DNA of 64,000 bases, taken from NCBI RefSeq assembly GCF_018219455.1, contig NZ_CP056122.1, positions 4,551,001 to 4,615,000 on the forward strand, given 5' to 3'. Under the pieces are notes generated by a model that was given only the letters and a program-made list of their open reading frames with translations, searched no databases and was not told the origin of the DNA. This document shows, one piece after another, positions 9,061 through 19,024 of the stretch. Each line of letters begins with the position of its first letter. The first letter of the stretch is position 1. Source of the DNA: Moritella sp. 5. Its GTDB lineage: Bacteria; Pseudomonadota; Gammaproteobacteria; Enterobacterales; Moritellaceae. Both the position numbers and the translations under genes were made by a program.

Positions 9061-10203
9061 TTAAATATGTTTACTACGAACCAACACGAATACCGGCACC
9101 ACTGTAATCGCCATCAAGATGAATATATTTTCTTTTAACTCTGGATAGAATAAACCCGATACAAACGTCAGCAGCGCAATAGCCAAACTAAACGGAATAG
9201 CCGCATAAATAGCTTGTACTGTCATGGTGTCTTCATCAGCCACATTTTCGGCTATATAACGCATCGCCGCTAAATGCGCGATACCAAAGGTCACACCATG
9301 TAATAATTGCGACAACATAATGATACTCACATCCGTTGCATAACTTAACGTTAACCAACGAACAATACTGCCTAAGGTCGCAATCACAAACATCATCGCC
9401 ATACTGGTATTGGCAAACAATCGACGTCCGATAGCCAAAAAGAAGATCTCACCGACAACACCCATACTCCAAAAGTAACCAATGTAGGTTTCGCTAATAC
9501 CAATGTCCTGCCAATACACAGCACCAAAACCATAATAAGCGGCATGTGCGCCTTGCAGTAATGCAGTTATTAACAAAAACGGCCAAAAACTTGGACGACT
9601 TAAAATAGCAATAAAGCTACTGCTACGCTTAGTACTCGTCGTAGTATCTTGCGGCATATTACGCGTGGGGGTCACGGTTAATAATAATAATGCTGCTAAG
9701 CCGACAATAATGGTTAATAAAATAACTTTATGATCAAATGATTCAACAAGTAATCCTGTCAGAGCACTCGCAAGCATAAAGCCTATTGAGCCCCATAGGC
9801 GGGTCTTGCCGTAATCCATATTATTATGGCGAACCAGCTTTGCCGCCATCGCTTCACCTAACGCCATTAACGGTGAAAAGACAAAGTTGGTGAGCACCAC
9901 CAGCAGAAAAACCACATACATATTATTGCTCAAGTAAAAACCAGCAAAGGTAATAATACTGGTTAACGTTAAGCGACGCATCGCCTGCAATAATGAAACC
10001 GTTGTCGTTAAATTACGGGTTAACAATAAAGCACCAGCAGAACGTGCGATCAAGGCAAAAGCAAGCATCGTCCCGATCATCTCGGTAGACATACCTTCGC
10101 CTTTTAACCACAAAGCCCAAAAAGGCAGCAGAACACCATAGACACCAAAGAATCCAAGGTAATATAAGCCCATCCATAAGGTAGATGGCAGTGAATATGA
10201 CAT
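9061..10203 (-). CDS. MFS transporter, HcaT/3-phenylpropionate-like family
   Basis: Twelve-helix inner-membrane secondary transporter of 380 residues. The N-terminus MGLYYLGFFGVYGVLLPFWALWL and the motif DYGKTRLWGSIGFML (about 129-143) resemble the LacY-like group containing HcaT. Substrate prediction is weak: HcaT is annotated for 3-phenylpropionate in E. coli, but no aromatic degradation genes are nearby. It is monocistronic, divergent from acs across 297 bases. Confidence 0.8.
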   Translation of the reverse strand: MSYSLPSTLWMGLYYLGFFGVYGVLLPFWALWLKGEGMSTEMIGTMLAFALIARSAGALLLTRNLTTTVSLLQAMRRLTLTSIITFAGFYLSNNMYVVFLLVVLTNFVFSPLMALGEAMAAKLVRHNNMDYGKTRLWGSIGFMLASALTGLLVESFDHKVILLTIIVGLAALLLLTVTPTRNMPQDTTTSTKRSSSFIAILSRPSFWPFLLITALLQGAHAAYYGFGAVYWQDIGISETYIGYFWSMGVVGEIFFLAIGRRLFANTSMAMMFVIATLGSIVRWLTLSYATDVSIIMLSQLLHGVTFGIAHLAAMRYIAENVADEDTMTVQAIYAAIPFSLAIALLTFVSGLFYPELKENIFILMAITVVPVFVLVRSKHI

Positions 10204-10500
10204 GTTAACCCTCTAATTATTAGTAAATAACACTGTAATAAGTGCAGCTATCTTGCGCTTTTATCATGAATAAATCATTAAGAAAAATAAATTAAAAAGT
10301 TGCGTGAAGTAACATTTTTAAAATCACATATTAGCTATATAAGTCAAACTATCACAAAAACTAAGTGCTAATACTAAAGTCGTATTGATAGAAGTTTACC
10401 GCCGTGTCATTTTTATTCACAAGAGATGTGTATAACCGCAAGTGACATAGCGATATAACATCCAAAATAAAAAGGAATTAAATACCATTAAGGAAGAATA
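10204..10500. other. Divergent intergenic region, MFS gene / acs
   Basis: AT-rich, presumably holding both promoters. I looked for a CRP site of the TGTGA-N6-TCACA form, as known at acs in E. coli, and found only isolated half-sites. An AAGGAAG ribosome site at about 10490-10496 serves acs. Confidence 0.5.
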
Positions 10501-12447
10501 ATGAGCGACACTAAACTATATCCGGTACCTGCTGAATTTGCGCAAAACAGTTTATTAAATGACAGTGCTTATCAAGCTATGTATAAGCATTCAATTACCG
10601 ATCCGGAAGCATTCTGGCGTGAACAAGGGCAAATCGTTGATTGGATCAAGCCTTATAGCCAAGTCAAAAGCACCAGTTTCCAACCTGGTAGTGTCGATAT
10701 TAAATGGTTCCAAGACGGTAAACTCAATGTCTCAGCTAACTGCCTTGATCGTCACTTAAAAGATAACGCCAACAAAACGGCAATCATTTGGGAAGGCGAT
10801 GATCCCAAAGATTCAGCAAAACTTACTTATCAAGAAGTCTATGAAAAAGTCTGTCAGTTTTCAAATGCGTTAAAATCCCAAGGCATTAAAAAAGGTGACG
10901 TAGTTTGCCTGTATATGCCAATGGTGCCAGAAGCCGCTATCGCAATGCTTGCTTGTACACGTATTGGTGCAGTACACACGATTGTATTTGCAGGTTTCTC
11001 TGCTGAAGCACTGGCCGATCGTATTGATAACTGCGGGGCTAAATTAGTGATCACCGCCGATGAAAGTCTACGTGCAGGACGTATCACCCGCCTCAAAGAT
11101 TGCGTTGATAATGCCTTAGCCAAACCACAAGTAACCAGCGTTGAAAATGTCATCGTATTTGCACGAACCAACGCAGATATAACTTGGCATGAGGGCCGCG
11201 ACCTATGGTGGCATGATGTCGTAAAAGACCAGCCAAGCGAATGCGAACCAGAAGCAATGAACGCCGAAGACCCTTTATTCATCCTTTATACTTCAGGTTC
11301 AACCGGTAAACCCAAAGGTGTATTGCATACCACAGGTGGCTACCTTGTTTATGCAACTATGACCTTTAAGTACGTCTTTGATCACCAAGACAATGACGTA
11401 TTCTGGTGTACTGCCGATGTAGGTTGGATCACGGGTCACAGTTATTTGGTTTATGGGCCGCTTGCGAATGCCGCTACCACGGTATTATTTGAAGGTGTTC
11501 CAAACTATCCTGATACTGCCCGTATGAGTCAGGTTGTTGATAAACACCAAGTCACCACACTTTATACTGCACCGACTGCAATTCGGGCACTGATGGCCAA
11601 AGGCGATGATGCCATTACTGGCACTAAACGTACCTCGCTTCGACTCATGGGTTCGGTGGGTGAACCGATCAATCCAGAAGCATGGCAATGGTATTACGAC
11701 AAGATTGGCAACTCATCAACACCGATTGTTGATACTTGGTGGCAAACAGAAACTGGCGGGATCTTAATTACCCCTCTACCTGGCGCTACGGCACTGAAAC
11801 CTGGCTCTGCAACACGCCCATTCTTTGGCATTAGCCCTGCGTTGGTCGACAATGAAGGTCACTTATTAGAAGGCGAAAATGAAGGTAACTTAGTCATCTT
11901 AGATTCTTGGCCAGGACAAATGCGTGGTATTTATGGTGACGAAAGTCGTTTTGAAGAAGCTTATTTTTCAACATTCCCGAACATGTACTGCACGGGTGAT
12001 GGTGCCAAACGTGATGCTGACGGTTATTACTGGATCACAGGTCGTGTAGATGATGTCCTGAATGTCTCTGGTCACCGTATGGGCACCGCTGAAATTGAAA
12101 GTGCATTAGTTGCACACAGTAAAATTGCAGAAGCCGCTGTCGTCGGAGTGCCACACGATATTAAAGGACAAGGTATTTACGCATACGTCACACTGAATGC
12201 CGGTGAAAAAGCGGATGACGCATTAATGGCCGAAGTAAAACAATGGGTACGTAGTGAAATTGGTGCTATTGCCACACCAGATACGTTACATTGGACAGAC
12301 GCATTACCAAAGACACGTTCAGGAAAGATCATGCGTCGTATTCTGCGAAAGGTAGCAACCAATGATACTGATTCGTTAGGAGATACATCCACGCTAGCAG
12401 ATCCAAGCGTTGTTGACACTCTAATAACCGAAAAGCAAAACGCATAA
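10501..12447 (+). CDS. acs: Acetyl-CoA synthetase (AMP-forming)
   Basis: Activates acetate with ATP and CoA to acetyl-CoA. The 648 residues match the usual 650. The adenylate-forming core contains the phosphate loop [11 protein letters not shown] (about 263-273), the WWQTETGG motif near 415, [10 protein letters not shown] near 499, and the C-terminal [11 protein letters not shown] with K609, the lysine known to be acetylated and inactivated in this family. The ATG is preceded by AAGGAAG. It could use acetate derived from the acetaldehyde released by the phosphonate pathway further on, but it lies in a separate unit. Three copies of a 7-base repeat overlap its stop codon. Confidence 0.96.
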   Translation: MSDTKLYPVPAEFAQNSLLNDSAYQAMYKHSITDPEAFWREQGQIVDWIKPYSQVKSTSFQPGSVDIKWFQDGKLNVSANCLDRHLKDNANKTAIIWEGDDPKDSAKLTYQEVYEKVCQFSNALKSQGIKKGDVVCLYMPMVPEAAIAMLACTRIGAVHTIVFAGFSAEALADRIDNCGAKLVITADESLRAGRITRLKDCVDNALAKPQVTSVENVIVFARTNADITWHEGRDLWWHDVVKDQPSECEPEAMNAEDPLFILYTSGSTGKPKGVLHTTGGYLVYATMTFKYVFDHQDNDVFWCTADVGWITGHSYLVYGPLANAATTVLFEGVPNYPDTARMSQVVDKHQVTTLYTAPTAIRALMAKGDDAITGTKRTSLRLMGSVGEPINPEAWQWYYDKIGNSSTPIVDTWWQTETGGILITPLPGATALKPGSATRPFFGISPALVDNEGHLLEGENEGNLVILDSWPGQMRGIYGDESRFEEAYFSTFPNMYCTGDGAKRDADGYYWITGRVDDVLNVSGHRMGTAEIESALVAHSKIAEAAVVGVPHDIKGQGIYAYVTLNAGEKADDALMAEVKQWVRSEIGAIATPDTLHWTDALPKTRSGKIMRRILRKVATNDTDSLGDTSTLADPSVVDTLITEKQNA

Positions 12448-12461
12448 CGCATAACGCATAA
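12441..12461. repeat. Three tandem CGCATAA heptamers at the acs stop codon
   Basis: Three perfect copies of CGCATAA run head to tail. The acs stop codon TAA lies in the first copy, so copy-number change beyond the first unit would not alter the protein. Confidence 0.8.
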
Positions 12462-12905
12462 CGACCATAATCATAATCAACTTATCGGTGTAACGCTCGC
12501 CTTAGTTACATCGATTTTTTATTTCCGATACCAACGAACAACCTCAGTATTCATATTCAATTACCTCTGCATAATGCCCTATTAACACCGTTAAATAAGT
12601 CATGCACAAATTATTCTAGCTGATCAAACTGTTACTCGATCAAAATTATAGATAATCGCATCAATAACCGGCCTCCCCTCCCTTAAATAAGCAATGTGAG
12701 CGAGATAAAACTTAGAGTGTAAACTTTAATAAAATATCAGATAAGACCAGTCAAATGCTGTTATATTCTACGAAAATCATATAATGTGTAGAAAATTAGC
12801 AAGAATCATACTTTATATTAATATATGATTGAAGTTTTCAGATAAGCTAGCAAAGATAACGCGTTTAGCGATGTTAGCGTCGTTTTACCAGACAATGGAA
12901 GCAAT
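12448..12905. other. Intergenic region acs-aroQ
   Basis: About 460 bases with no credible ORF, RNA gene or strong terminator that I can see. It must contain the aroQ-accBC promoter, but no near-consensus -35/-10 pair stands out. Confidence 0.5.
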
Positions 12906-13364
12906 ATGTCGAAAAAATTAAGAATATTGTTAATCAACGGACCGAATCTAAACCTTTTAGGTAAAAGAGAACCTGAGACTTACGGCTATCAAACACTTAA
13001 CGACATTGTAGAACATTTATACGATGTTGCAACTCAGCTTGATATTGATCTGCGCCACGAACAATCTAACGCAGAACACGAACTGATTAACCATATTCAT
13101 GCAGCGATGGGAAATACTGATTTCATCATTATCAACCCAGCAGCATATACACATACAAGTGTAGCGATTAGAGATGCATTATTAGGGGTTTCAATCCCAT
13201 TTATCGAAGTACATCTCTCTAATGTGCACGCGAGAGAAGAATTTCGTCATCATTCTTATCTGTCAGATGTCGCCAAAGGCGTTATTTGTGGATTAGGTGC
13301 TGATGGTTATGAATTTGCACTGCTTTCTGCTGTCAAACAGCTAAAGCAAACTCACAACAAATAA
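12906..13364 (+). CDS. aroQ: Type II 3-dehydroquinate dehydratase
   Basis: Third step of the shikimate pathway, 3-dehydroquinate to 3-dehydroshikimate. The 152 residues are typical of the dodecameric type II enzyme. The N-terminal [21 protein letters not shown] carries R21 and catalytic Y26 on the flexible lid. [16 protein letters not shown] and [17 protein letters not shown], with the catalytic histidine and substrate-binding residues, follow. The stop lies 13 bases before accB, so the three genes form the conserved aroQ-accB-accC operon. Confidence 0.97.
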   Translation: MSKKLRILLINGPNLNLLGKREPETYGYQTLNDIVEHLYDVATQLDIDLRHEQSNAEHELINHIHAAMGNTDFIIINPAAYTHTSVAIRDALLGVSIPFIEVHLSNVHAREEFRHHSYLSDVAKGVICGLGADGYEFALLSAVKQLKQTHNK

Positions 13365-13377
13365 TAAAGAGATTATT

Positions 13378-13833
13378 ATGGATATCCGTAAAATTAAAAA
13401 ACTGATTGAACTTGTTGAAGAATCTGGCATTGCAGAATTAGAAATTTCTGAAGGCGAAGAATCTGTTCGAATCAATCGTTTTAGCAGCGTTGCACCACAA
13501 GTACAATACACAGCAGCAGCACCAGCTCCAATAGCGGCTCCTGCAGCGGTAGCGGCACCCGCAGCGGCTCCAGTTGAAGCAGCTCCAGCTGAAGTAGCTG
13601 GTTACCAAGTTCGTTCTCCAATGGTTGGAACTTTCTATAACGCTGTATCTCCAGGTGCTGCACCATTCGTTGCTATCGGCCAAACAGTAAGTGTTGGCGA
13701 TACATTATGTATCTTAGAAGCAATGAAAATGATGAATCAAATCGAATCAGATAAAGCCGGTGTAGTAAAAGCTATTCTAGCAACAGATGGTCAAGCTATT
13801 GAGTTTGATGAACCTCTTTTCATCATTGAATAA
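13378..13833 (+). CDS. accB: Biotin carboxyl carrier protein of acetyl-CoA carboxylase
   Basis: Carries the biotin that shuttles CO2 between AccC and AccAD in the first step of fatty acid synthesis. The 151 residues comprise an N-terminal dimer-forming segment (about 1-35), a flexible Ala/Pro-rich linker (about 45-73), and the biotinyl domain (about 76-151) with EAMKMMN and biotinylated K117. The thumb insertion typical of bacterial BCCP is in [12 protein letters not shown]. It lies 13 bases after aroQ and 14 bases before accC. Confidence 0.97.
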   Translation: MDIRKIKKLIELVEESGIAELEISEGEESVRINRFSSVAPQVQYTAAAPAPIAAPAAVAAPAAAPVEAAPAEVAGYQVRSPMVGTFYNAVSPGAAPFVAIGQTVSVGDTLCILEAMKMMNQIESDKAGVVKAILATDGQAIEFDEPLFIIE

Positions 13834-13847
13834 CTACGGAGTTTACA

Positions 13848-15206
13848 ATGTTGGATAAAGTTGTTATCGCCAATCGTGGCGAAATTGCACTACGTATTCT
13901 TCGCGCTTGTAAAGAATTAGGCATTAAAACGGTTGCAGTTCACTCAACGGCAGATCGCGAGCTTAAACACGTATTATTAGCAGATGAAACAGTTTGTATT
14001 GGTAAGCCGCCAGCAAAAGATAGCTACCTAAACGTACCAGCTATTTTAAGTGCAGCAGAAATCACGGGCGCGGTTGCTGTTCACCCTGGCTATGGCTTCT
14101 TAGCTGAAAATGCTGATTTTGCTGAACAAGTAGAACATTCAGGTTTTATTTTCATCGGCCCGAAAGCTGAAACTATTCGTCTAATGGGCGATAAAGTATC
14201 TGCGATTGCGGCAATGAAAAAAGCCGGTGTACCTTGTGTTCCAGGTTCTGATGGTCCACTTGATACAGATGCACAGCGTAACAAGAAAATAGCTAAACGC
14301 ATCGGTTACCCTATCATCATTAAAGCTGCCGGTGGCGGTGGTGGCCGTGGTATGCGTGTTGTTTATAAAGAAGAAGACTTGCTTGACTCAATTGCTTTAA
14401 CACGTAACGAAGCGGGTTCATTCTTTGGTAATGACATGGTTTACATGGAAAAATTCCTAGAAAATCCACGTCACGTTGAAGTTCAAATATTAGCGGATGG
14501 TCAAGGTAGCGCAATCCACCTTGGCGAACGTGATTGTTCATTACAACGTCGTCATCAAAAAGTGGTTGAAGAAGCGCCAGCACCAGGTATTACTGCCGAT
14601 CTACGTCGTCACATTGGTGAACGTTGTAGCCGAGCATGTGTTGATATTAACTACCGTGGCGCTGGTACATTTGAATTCTTGTATGAAAATGGTGAGTTCT
14701 ACTTCATCGAAATGAATACCCGTATTCAGGTTGAGCACACAGTAACAGAAATGGTAACAGGCATTGATTTAATCAAAGCACAGCTACGTATTGCTGCGGG
14801 CATGCCATTATCAGTGACTCAAGACGAAGTACGTTTGACAGGCCATTCACTTGAATGTCGTATTAACGCAGAAGACCCTGAGACATTTATTCCAAGTCCA
14901 GGTCTGATCAAACGTTTCCATGCCGCAGGCGGTTTTGGTGTGCGTTGGGAATCGCATGTTTATGCGGGTTATAAAGTGCCACCGCACTACGATTCAATGA
15001 TCGGTAAGTTAATCACTTTCGGTGAAAATCGTGACGTAGCAATCTCAAGAATGCGTAATGCATTAAGCGAGATGGTGATTGATGGTATTAAAACTAATAT
15101 CCCTCTACATTTAGATATTTTAAATGATGAAAACTTCCAGAATGGTGGAACTAATATCCATTATCTAGAGAAGAAATTAGATCTAAAAGCGAAAAACGCG
15201 AAATAG
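13848..15206 (+). CDS. accC: Biotin carboxylase subunit of acetyl-CoA carboxylase
   Basis: ATP-dependent carboxylation of BCCP-biotin. The 452 residues contain the N-terminal biotin carboxylase domain ([19 protein letters not shown]), the ATP-grasp region with the glycine loop [12 protein letters not shown] (about 159-170), [35 protein letters not shown] with metal and bicarbonate ligands, and the C-terminal domain. A GGAG ribosome site precedes the ATG. A strong terminator closes the operon. In E. coli yhdT-panF-prmA follow accC; here an accessory block follows, and yhdT-panF lie near 51-52 kb. Confidence 0.97.
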   Translation: MLDKVVIANRGEIALRILRACKELGIKTVAVHSTADRELKHVLLADETVCIGKPPAKDSYLNVPAILSAAEITGAVAVHPGYGFLAENADFAEQVEHSGFIFIGPKAETIRLMGDKVSAIAAMKKAGVPCVPGSDGPLDTDAQRNKKIAKRIGYPIIIKAAGGGGGRGMRVVYKEEDLLDSIALTRNEAGSFFGNDMVYMEKFLENPRHVEVQILADGQGSAIHLGERDCSLQRRHQKVVEEAPAPGITADLRRHIGERCSRACVDINYRGAGTFEFLYENGEFYFIEMNTRIQVEHTVTEMVTGIDLIKAQLRIAAGMPLSVTQDEVRLTGHSLECRINAEDPETFIPSPGLIKRFHAAGGFGVRWESHVYAGYKVPPHYDSMIGKLITFGENRDVAISRMRNALSEMVIDGIKTNIPLHLDILNDENFQNGGTNIHYLEKKLDLKAKNAK

Positions 15207-15248
15207 ATTCTAAACTTGCTCTAAATAAGAGCTAACCGCATTAAATAT

Positions 15249-15288
15249 AAAAAAACCCAAGCGATTTATTCGTCTTGGGTTTTTTATT
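15249..15288 (+). terminator. Rho-independent terminator of aroQ-accB-accC
   Basis: The arms AACCCAAG and CTTGGGTT are followed by TTTTTATT, about 45 bases past the accC stop. Confidence 0.88.
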
Positions 15289-15683
15289 ATTCAGCCAAAA
15301 ATCAGCTGGTATTACCTCTATAATAACCACCCTATTTATCTACATTCCCCGTTTCACATTACCGCTAAATATCTAAAACACGTTATAACAATAAACGAAA
15401 AACACTAAAAAAATATTCGTACAATACCATCTTCCAGTAAACCCACTAAGAAACAAATACTTAACATCAAGGTGTAAATAACACCGTTCATATAGGTCAT
15501 TTATCCTAATTCTGCATATAATTTTTATGCACTATTGCTATAGGCATTCTTTTTTCGACTATTAAAAAAAGTACTGTGTACAAACACCCCGTAATCACTA
15601 TACATTTTATTGTAGTTTAATATCAGTTTTAACAATGAGATAGGATATTTCATTGCGTCAACAGCGTTAATTTGGGGAATATT
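15289..15683. other. Intergenic region upstream of the chitinase gene
   Basis: AT-rich and non-coding apart from the preceding terminator. It should hold the chitinase promoter. A GGGGAA ribosome site at 15674-15679 favours the ATG at 15684 over the upstream TTG at 15672. Confidence 0.5.
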
Positions 15684-17339
15684 ATGAAGCTAAAACCTAT
15701 ACTTTCGGCGGCAATATTTACCGGCTTATTTTCAACAGCAGGTATTGCAGGGACGATCACTTCACAGGACGACAATGTGGTCGTTGGTTACTGGCACAAC
15801 TGGTGTGACGGTGGTGGTTATAAGGGGGGGAAAGCCCCTTGTTTTGACCTCAGTGAAGTCAACCCGCAGTACAATGTAGTCAACATTTCATTTATGAAAG
15901 TTTATGATACCGCAGAAGGTCGAATCCCAACCTTTAAGCTAGACCCAACGATAGGTATGAGTGAAGCTGAATTTATCGAGCAGATCAATACCCTTAACAG
16001 TCAGGGACGCAGTGTACTACTCGCCCTTGGTGGTGCAGATGCACATATCGAGTTAACTCGTGGTGATGAAGATGCACTCGCAGCAGAGATTATTCGTCTT
16101 ACAGATCGTTATGGTTTTGATGGTCTCGATATCGACTTAGAGCAAGCTGCGATTACGGCGAAAGATAATCAGTTTGTTATCCCGACCGCATTAAAAATGG
16201 TGAAAGATCATTACCGTAAAACCGGAGACAACTTTATGATCACCATGGCACCCGAATTTCCATACTTAACTGCAAATGGTGCATATACACCTTATCTGAC
16301 CGAGCTCGATGGTTATTATGACTTTATTAACCCACAATTCTATAATCAGGGTGGTGATGGTCTCTGGATTGAAGGCGTGGGGTGGATAGCACAAAACAAT
16401 GACGAGTTAAAAGAAGATTTTATTTACTACATTGCTGACTCTCTCATTAACGGCACGCGTAATTTCTACAAGATCCCACATGATAAACTAGTGTTTGGAC
16501 TACCTTCGAGTAATGATGCCGCAGCCACTGGTTATGTCAAAGATCCTCAAGATTTATATCGTGCGTTTGATCGTTTAAAAGCACAAGGACAGCCACTGCG
16601 TGGTGTCATGACCTGGTCCGTAAACTGGGATATGGGTACAGACTCAGCGAACAATAATTATAATCAGAAGTTTATTAAAGATTACGGCAATTTTATTCAT
16701 AATCAATTACCGCCAGTCGTCGATATGACGCCAACCTTGGCTGGTATTGTCGATACACGCATCGAACTTAATGGTCGCTTTGATCCTTTAACAGGAATTA
16801 CTGCTAAAGATTACCAGGGTAATGACATCACAGGTAATATAGAGATATCAGGTCATGTTAATACTAATCAAGTCGGTGAATATCTATTAACGTACAGCGT
16901 CAGCAGTGATGATAAAACAGAAAACCAAGTGCGTAAGGTAACGGTATACGAAGTATTACCAAGCGTTGAAGGTATCACAGATACCACGATTGTTATTGGG
17001 AGTCAGTTTGATCCAATGCAAGGGGTTACAGCAAACCATCCAACCCAAGGCGATCTCACCAGTAACATCACTGTCGCAGGAGACGTAAATACCGATGTTG
17101 TAGGTAAATACGAGTTAACTTACACCTTAACCTACGGCCAAGATAATCAACAGACCATAACGAATAAACGTACTGTTACCGTGGTAAGCGATGCGATAAA
17201 TGACAGAGACTGGCAAGCTGATACTATCTATGTTCGCGGAGACAAAGTCTCTCATAACGGTTCAACTTGGACTGCGCATTGGTGGACAAAAGGTGAAGAA
17301 CCAGGAACAACAGGGGAATGGGGCGTTTGGCGCAAGTAG
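15684..17339 (+). CDS. Secreted GH18 chitinase, ChiD-like, with two Ig-like domains and a C-terminal chitin-binding module
   Basis: Extracellular hydrolysis of chitin. From the ATG at 15684 the protein has 551 residues: signal peptide (about 1-23), GH18 catalytic barrel (about 30-340), two DUF5011-type Ig-like domains (about 350-425 and 427-500), and a CBM5/12 module (last ~48 residues, DWQADTIYVRGDKVSHNGSTW) with the usual aromatic binding residues. The catalytic DxxDxDxE motif is D146-G-L-D-I-D-L-E153, E153 being the acid. The context ITMAPEFPYL and NPQFYNQGGDG recalls the ChiD subgroup, known in Serratia for transglycosylation. A terminator follows. Chitin use fits a marine bacterium. Confidence 0.92.
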   Translation: MKLKPILSAAIFTGLFSTAGIAGTITSQDDNVVVGYWHNWCDGGGYKGGKAPCFDLSEVNPQYNVVNISFMKVYDTAEGRIPTFKLDPTIGMSEAEFIEQINTLNSQGRSVLLALGGADAHIELTRGDEDALAAEIIRLTDRYGFDGLDIDLEQAAITAKDNQFVIPTALKMVKDHYRKTGDNFMITMAPEFPYLTANGAYTPYLTELDGYYDFINPQFYNQGGDGLWIEGVGWIAQNNDELKEDFIYYIADSLINGTRNFYKIPHDKLVFGLPSSNDAAATGYVKDPQDLYRAFDRLKAQGQPLRGVMTWSVNWDMGTDSANNNYNQKFIKDYGNFIHNQLPPVVDMTPTLAGIVDTRIELNGRFDPLTGITAKDYQGNDITGNIEISGHVNTNQVGEYLLTYSVSSDDKTENQVRKVTVYEVLPSVEGITDTTIVIGSQFDPMQGVTANHPTQGDLTSNITVAGDVNTDVVGKYELTYTLTYGQDNQQTITNKRTVTVVSDAINDRDWQADTIYVRGDKVSHNGSTWTAHWWTKGEEPGTTGEWGVWRK

Positions 17340-17372
17340 TAAGTAACTAAACGCTTTATAAATACATAACTT

Positions 17373-17413
17373 AAAAAAATCCAGTATTAGCACACGTTAA
17401 TACTGGATTTTTC
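17373..17413. terminator. Terminator between chitinase and FAD oxidoreductase genes
   Basis: The 13-bp arms AAATCCAGTATTA and TAATACTGGATTT are flanked by A and T runs, so the hairpin can act in both directions between the convergent genes. Confidence 0.88.
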
Positions 17414-17442
17414 ATGACATTTATTACTCACTGAACAGTATA

Positions 17443-18897
17443 TTACTTATCTGCTTTACCAGCCGCATTAGCAAACTTAGCCAACTGTTTATCTAACCAG
17501 AAAGGTGTCGTTTCGTTATCTTCACAACGTTCTTTACGACGAATCGCATTACGTACCATCATTGTGCCTAACCAACGTATAGGCTCAGGGGGAAACCCGC
17601 CTTTCGGCCCTGTCGTTAAGCCGTTATCACTCCATTTATCATTATGGCCAAGCAACATAGATGATAATATTTTGCCACCGATCCAAGTCTGGCCAACGCC
17701 ACTACCTGAATAACCAAAGCCATAATAAATATTGCCTACGTCTTCAATTTTACCAAAAAACGGCAGTCCAGTTGCAGAACGATCGGAAGGGCCAGTCCAA
17801 GTCACGGCAAACTCTTCATCCACCAGCGTCGGAAATAATTTATCAAACGACTCACGTAATAACTTGCCATAACGAGTCGCTTTATCGAATAAAGGTCTGA
17901 CTGCATTGCCATAAGAGAAATGATTACCTCCCTTACCTAACATTAATCGGCCATCTGGCGTAGTACGGTAGTAATGCACAAAGGTACGTGAATCCAGCAC
18001 CGTTTTACCGTCTACTAAACCCATTTTTTTCAGTTTTTCTGGTATTGGTTTAGTGATTGCCATGTCTGAAGATACGACTATGATCTTATTTTTAAATTGT
18101 GGAAATTGCTCTAACATCCAAGCATTCAATGCCATCACAGACTTCGTCGCGTAAACAGTACCTTTCGGGGTATTAATCACAATTTTATGCTTTGTGTTTT
18201 TATTGCTGTTTGTTGACGTAATCGAATTATCATTAATGGCCAACATTGGGGTGTTTTCATAAATACGTACCCCGAGCTGTTCTGCTACGCGCTTTAAACC
18301 ACGTGCTAATTTACCTGGTTGTACACTTGCGGCAACAGGAGAGAAATACCCAGCTTGATGCAATTCAGACCCCGCATGTAACTGTACTTTCTTCGCTTCC
18401 CACTCCTGCCAACTGTTTAATTCATGTTTATCTAACGCGGCTAACGTTGCCTCTAAACCACCGGTTTGCGCAGTATTAGTCGCGGTAAATAGAGTCCCAT
18501 CACGACGCAGTTCTGCATCAATTTTATACTTTAAACAAAAGGCTTCTATTTCATCCACGGCTTGCTCTGACGCTTTCACGAGTTCAACTGCCTGCGCTTC
18601 GCCATACAAACGTCGCATCGACAAGTACTTGGTCGACCACGTTAACATACAACCACCATTACGACCCGATGCGCCACTACCACAGAGACTTTTTTCTATG
18701 ATCATTACATCCAGTGTTGGTTGTTGCTGTTTTAGCTGAATCGCGGTCCATAACCCTGTGTAACCACCACCAACAATACACACATCTGCGACGGTATCTG
18801 CAGTTAGGGTTTGTGGTTGCACATTATTCCGGTAGTCATCTTCAAGATCCATCGCTTGTTGGAACCAAAAAGGTTGAAATTCAGGCTGCTTAGTCAT
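17443..18897 (-). CDS. FAD-dependent oxidoreductase of the DAO family in the 2-AEP cluster (PbfD-like)
   Basis: Flavoenzyme of the D-amino-acid/glycine oxidase family. From the ATG at 18897 it has 484 residues. The FAD-binding Rossmann motif is VCIVGGGYTGLWTA (about 39-52), followed by IIEK and GSGASGRNGG (about 75-84). The C-terminal part has YYGFGYSGSGVGQTW. A longer frame reaches 18975, but it would read through a hairpin, so the later start is preferred. It follows phnX on the same strand. In published 2-AEP clusters, FAD enzymes of this family (named PbfD) oxidise N-methyl-2-AEP. That role is inferred from context only; it could instead act on another amine. Confidence 0.75.
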   Translation of the reverse strand: MTKQPEFQPFWFQQAMDLEDDYRNNVQPQTLTADTVADVCIVGGGYTGLWTAIQLKQQQPTLDVMIIEKSLCGSGASGRNGGCMLTWSTKYLSMRRLYGEAQAVELVKASEQAVDEIEAFCLKYKIDAELRRDGTLFTATNTAQTGGLEATLAALDKHELNSWQEWEAKKVQLHAGSELHQAGYFSPVAASVQPGKLARGLKRVAEQLGVRIYENTPMLAINDNSITSTNSNKNTKHKIVINTPKGTVYATKSVMALNAWMLEQFPQFKNKIIVVSSDMAITKPIPEKLKKMGLVDGKTVLDSRTFVHYYRTTPDGRLMLGKGGNHFSYGNAVRPLFDKATRYGKLLRESFDKLFPTLVDEEFAVTWTGPSDRSATGLPFFGKIEDVGNIYYGFGYSGSGVGQTWIGGKILSSMLLGHNDKWSDNGLTTGPKGGFPPEPIRWLGTMMVRNAIRRKERCEDNETTPFWLDKQLAKFANAAGKADK

Positions 18898-18930
18898 GAT
18901 CACACTCTGTGTACTTTTATTTTCATGTAA

Positions 18931-18962
18931 CGAAAAATAGCTAGCCCTATGGCTAGCTATTA
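18931..18962 (-). terminator. Intrinsic terminator or attenuator between phnX and the FAD oxidoreductase gene
   Basis: A perfect 10-bp stem (ATAGCTAGCC / GGCTAGCTAT) with a 4-base loop is followed on the minus strand by TTTTTCG. It lies inside the operon-like run, 63 bases past the phnX stop, and could reduce transcription into the FAD gene or mark a separate unit. Confidence 0.75.
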
Positions 18963-19024
18963 ACTTTAACCACACCCCTGATGCTTAATGATTACAAGCG
19001 ACAGGTTAAAGGCTAAATAAACGA

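Noticed and set aside
10204..10500. CRP operator upstream of acs
   Set aside because: Only half-sites are present; no paired TGTGA-N6-TCACA sequence was found.
13510..13600. Ala/Pro codon-rich stretch in accB as a simple-sequence repeat of interest
   Set aside because: It encodes the normal flexible linker of biotin carboxyl carrier protein.
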